NCBI GenBank assembly: GCA_003455595.1
Contig: DMQT01000170.1
Coordinates: 1-5,432 of the forward strand
Source: Betaproteobacteria bacterium
Lineage (GTDB): Bacteria; Pseudomonadota; Gammaproteobacteria; Burkholderiales; Sulfuriferulaceae
DNA: 5,432 nt
Reading direction: 5' to 3'
The notes beneath the pieces are model-generated. The model searched no databases. It was not told the origin of the DNA and saw only the letters and a program-made list of their open reading frames with translations. Both the position numbers and the translations under genes were made by a program. The stretch's first letter is position 1. Each line of letters starts with the position of its first letter. Positions 4,658-5,432 of this stretch are shown one piece after another.

Positions 4658-5432
4658 ATGGAAGCCGTCTGGCTGCAGCACTATCCCCAAGGCGTTCCGG
4701 CGGAAGTCGACATCTTCCGCTTCGCCTCGCTCAAGGATATGCTCGAACAGAGTTGCGGGCGGTTCCGCGAGCGTCCCGCCTTCACCAATATGGGTGTCAC
4801 CCTGAGCTATGGCGAACTCGACCGCCTTTCCCGCGATTTCGGCGCCTACCTGCAGCAGGTGGTCGGATTGCGCAAGGGTGACCGGGTGGCCATCATGCTG
4901 CCCAACCTGCTGCAATACCCGGTGGCGCTGTTCGGCGCGCTGCGCGCCGGCTTGGTGGTGGTCAACATTAATCCGCTCTACACCGCGCGTGAACTGCAGC
5001 ATCAGCTGGCCGACTCCGGTGCGGCGGCCGTCGTGGTGCTGGAGAACTTCGCGCACACCTTGCAGGAGGTCGTCGCGACAACCGCTGTGCGCCACGTGGT
5101 CACCACCCGCGTGGGCGACCTGTTTCCGCCGCTGCGGGCGTACCTGGTCAACTTCCTCATCCAATGGATCAAGCGCGGGGTGCCGCGCTGGAGCCTGCCG
5201 GGCGCGGTGGCCTTCAACACCGCGTTGAAACTCGGTGCGCGCCGCACGCTGAGCGATGTGCCGCTCACGCGTGAAGACACCGCCTTTCTGCAATATACCG
5301 GCGGGACGACCGGTGTGGCCAAGGGCGCGATGCTGACCCACGGCAACCTGGTGGCCAACGTCGAGCAGACTTCGGCCTGGATCGGTGGCATCCTCAAGGA
5401 AGGCGAAGAGGTCGTCATCACGCCGCTGCCGC
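4658..5432 (+). CDS. fadD: Long-chain acyl-CoA synthetase, FadD-type (5' part, runs off right edge)
   Basis: The frame is open from ATG 4658 to the window edge, giving 258 residues of a family usually about 550-560 long. It belongs to the AMP-forming adenylate-forming enzymes, which activate a fatty acid with ATP and attach it to CoA. The N-terminal part has the FadD-like opening (MEAVWLQHYPQGVPAEVDI), SYGELDRLSRDFGAYLQ (50-66), KGDRVAIMLPNLLQYPVALFGALRAG (73-98) and VVNINPLYTARELQHQL (101-117). The ATP/AMP-binding P-loop Y213-T-G-G-T-T-G-V-A-K-G-A224 is intact, preceded by FLQ as in FadD proteins. The start is supported by AAAGGAGA five bases upstream. The acyl-binding and C-terminal domains lie outside the window, so chain-length preference cannot be judged. 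The gene is divergent from the cytochrome/DUF302 pair. It could be a different acyl-CoA ligase subfamily, but the match around the P-loop favours FadD. Confidence 0.9.
   Translation, partial: MEAVWLQHYPQGVPAEVDIFRFASLKDMLEQSCGRFRERPAFTNMGVTLSYGELDRLSRDFGAYLQQVVGLRKGDRVAIMLPNLLQYPVALFGALRAGLVVVNINPLYTARELQHQLADSGAAAVVVLENFAHTLQEVVATTAVRHVVTTRVGDLFPPLRAYLVNFLIQWIKRGVPRWSLPGAVAFNTALKLGARRTLSDVPLTREDTAFLQYTGGTTGVAKGAMLTHGNLVANVEQTSAWIGGILKEGEEVVITPLP

Noticed and set aside
4475..5341. Long minus-strand open frame (288 codons) opposite fadD
   Set aside because: It lies antisense to a clear acyl-CoA synthetase, its product is rich in Arg, Gln, His and Gly with no recognisable domain, and it overlaps the start of the cytochrome gene. 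It is a GC-rich shadow frame.

Overview
The window looks like part of a Gram-negative proteobacterial chromosome. Coding regions are fairly GC-rich and intergenic regions are AT-rich. The UvrD helicase has a complete C-terminal Tudor-like tail resembling the E. coli protein, and the acyl-CoA ligase resembles proteobacterial FadD. Exported c-type cytochromes beside a rhodanese and a MoaD-like protein are compatible with a respiratory betaproteobacterium, perhaps a sulfur- or iron-oxidising one. That last assignment is inference only.

Layout from left to right. (1) Positions 1-73 (-) are an open stretch that may be the start of a further gene running off the left edge. (2) Positions 84-715 (-) hold a two-gene unit: a single-domain rhodanese followed, with an ATGA stop/start overlap, by a MoaD-like beta-grasp protein that lacks the family's C-terminal Gly-Gly. 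(3) Positions 757-2922 (+) hold a complete uvrD. It is divergent from the rhodanese across only 41 bp, and a perfect TATAAT overlaps the rhodanese start region. (4) Positions 2923-2991 are a short convergent gap without a convincing intrinsic terminator. (5) Positions 2992-4493 (-) hold a two-gene exported module: a protein with two cytochrome c domains fused to a DUF302 domain, then a stand-alone exported DUF302 protein, again with an ATGA overlap. (6) Positions 4494-4657 are an AT-rich divergent intergenic region with a 14-bp perfect palindrome. (7) From 4658 (+) to the right edge is the 5' part of a fadD-type acyl-CoA synthetase gene.

The most interesting part is the cytochrome c-DUF302 / DUF302 pair. 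Two DUF302 domains that align closely near their C-termini are made from one translationally coupled transcript. One is tethered to two haems and carries three cysteines; the other is free and cysteine-less. This suggests a periplasmic electron-transfer unit whose substrate is unknown. The second point of interest is the MoaD-like protein without its Gly-Gly tail, coupled to a rhodanese. There is no mobile element, CRISPR array, tRNA or rRNA that I can support.
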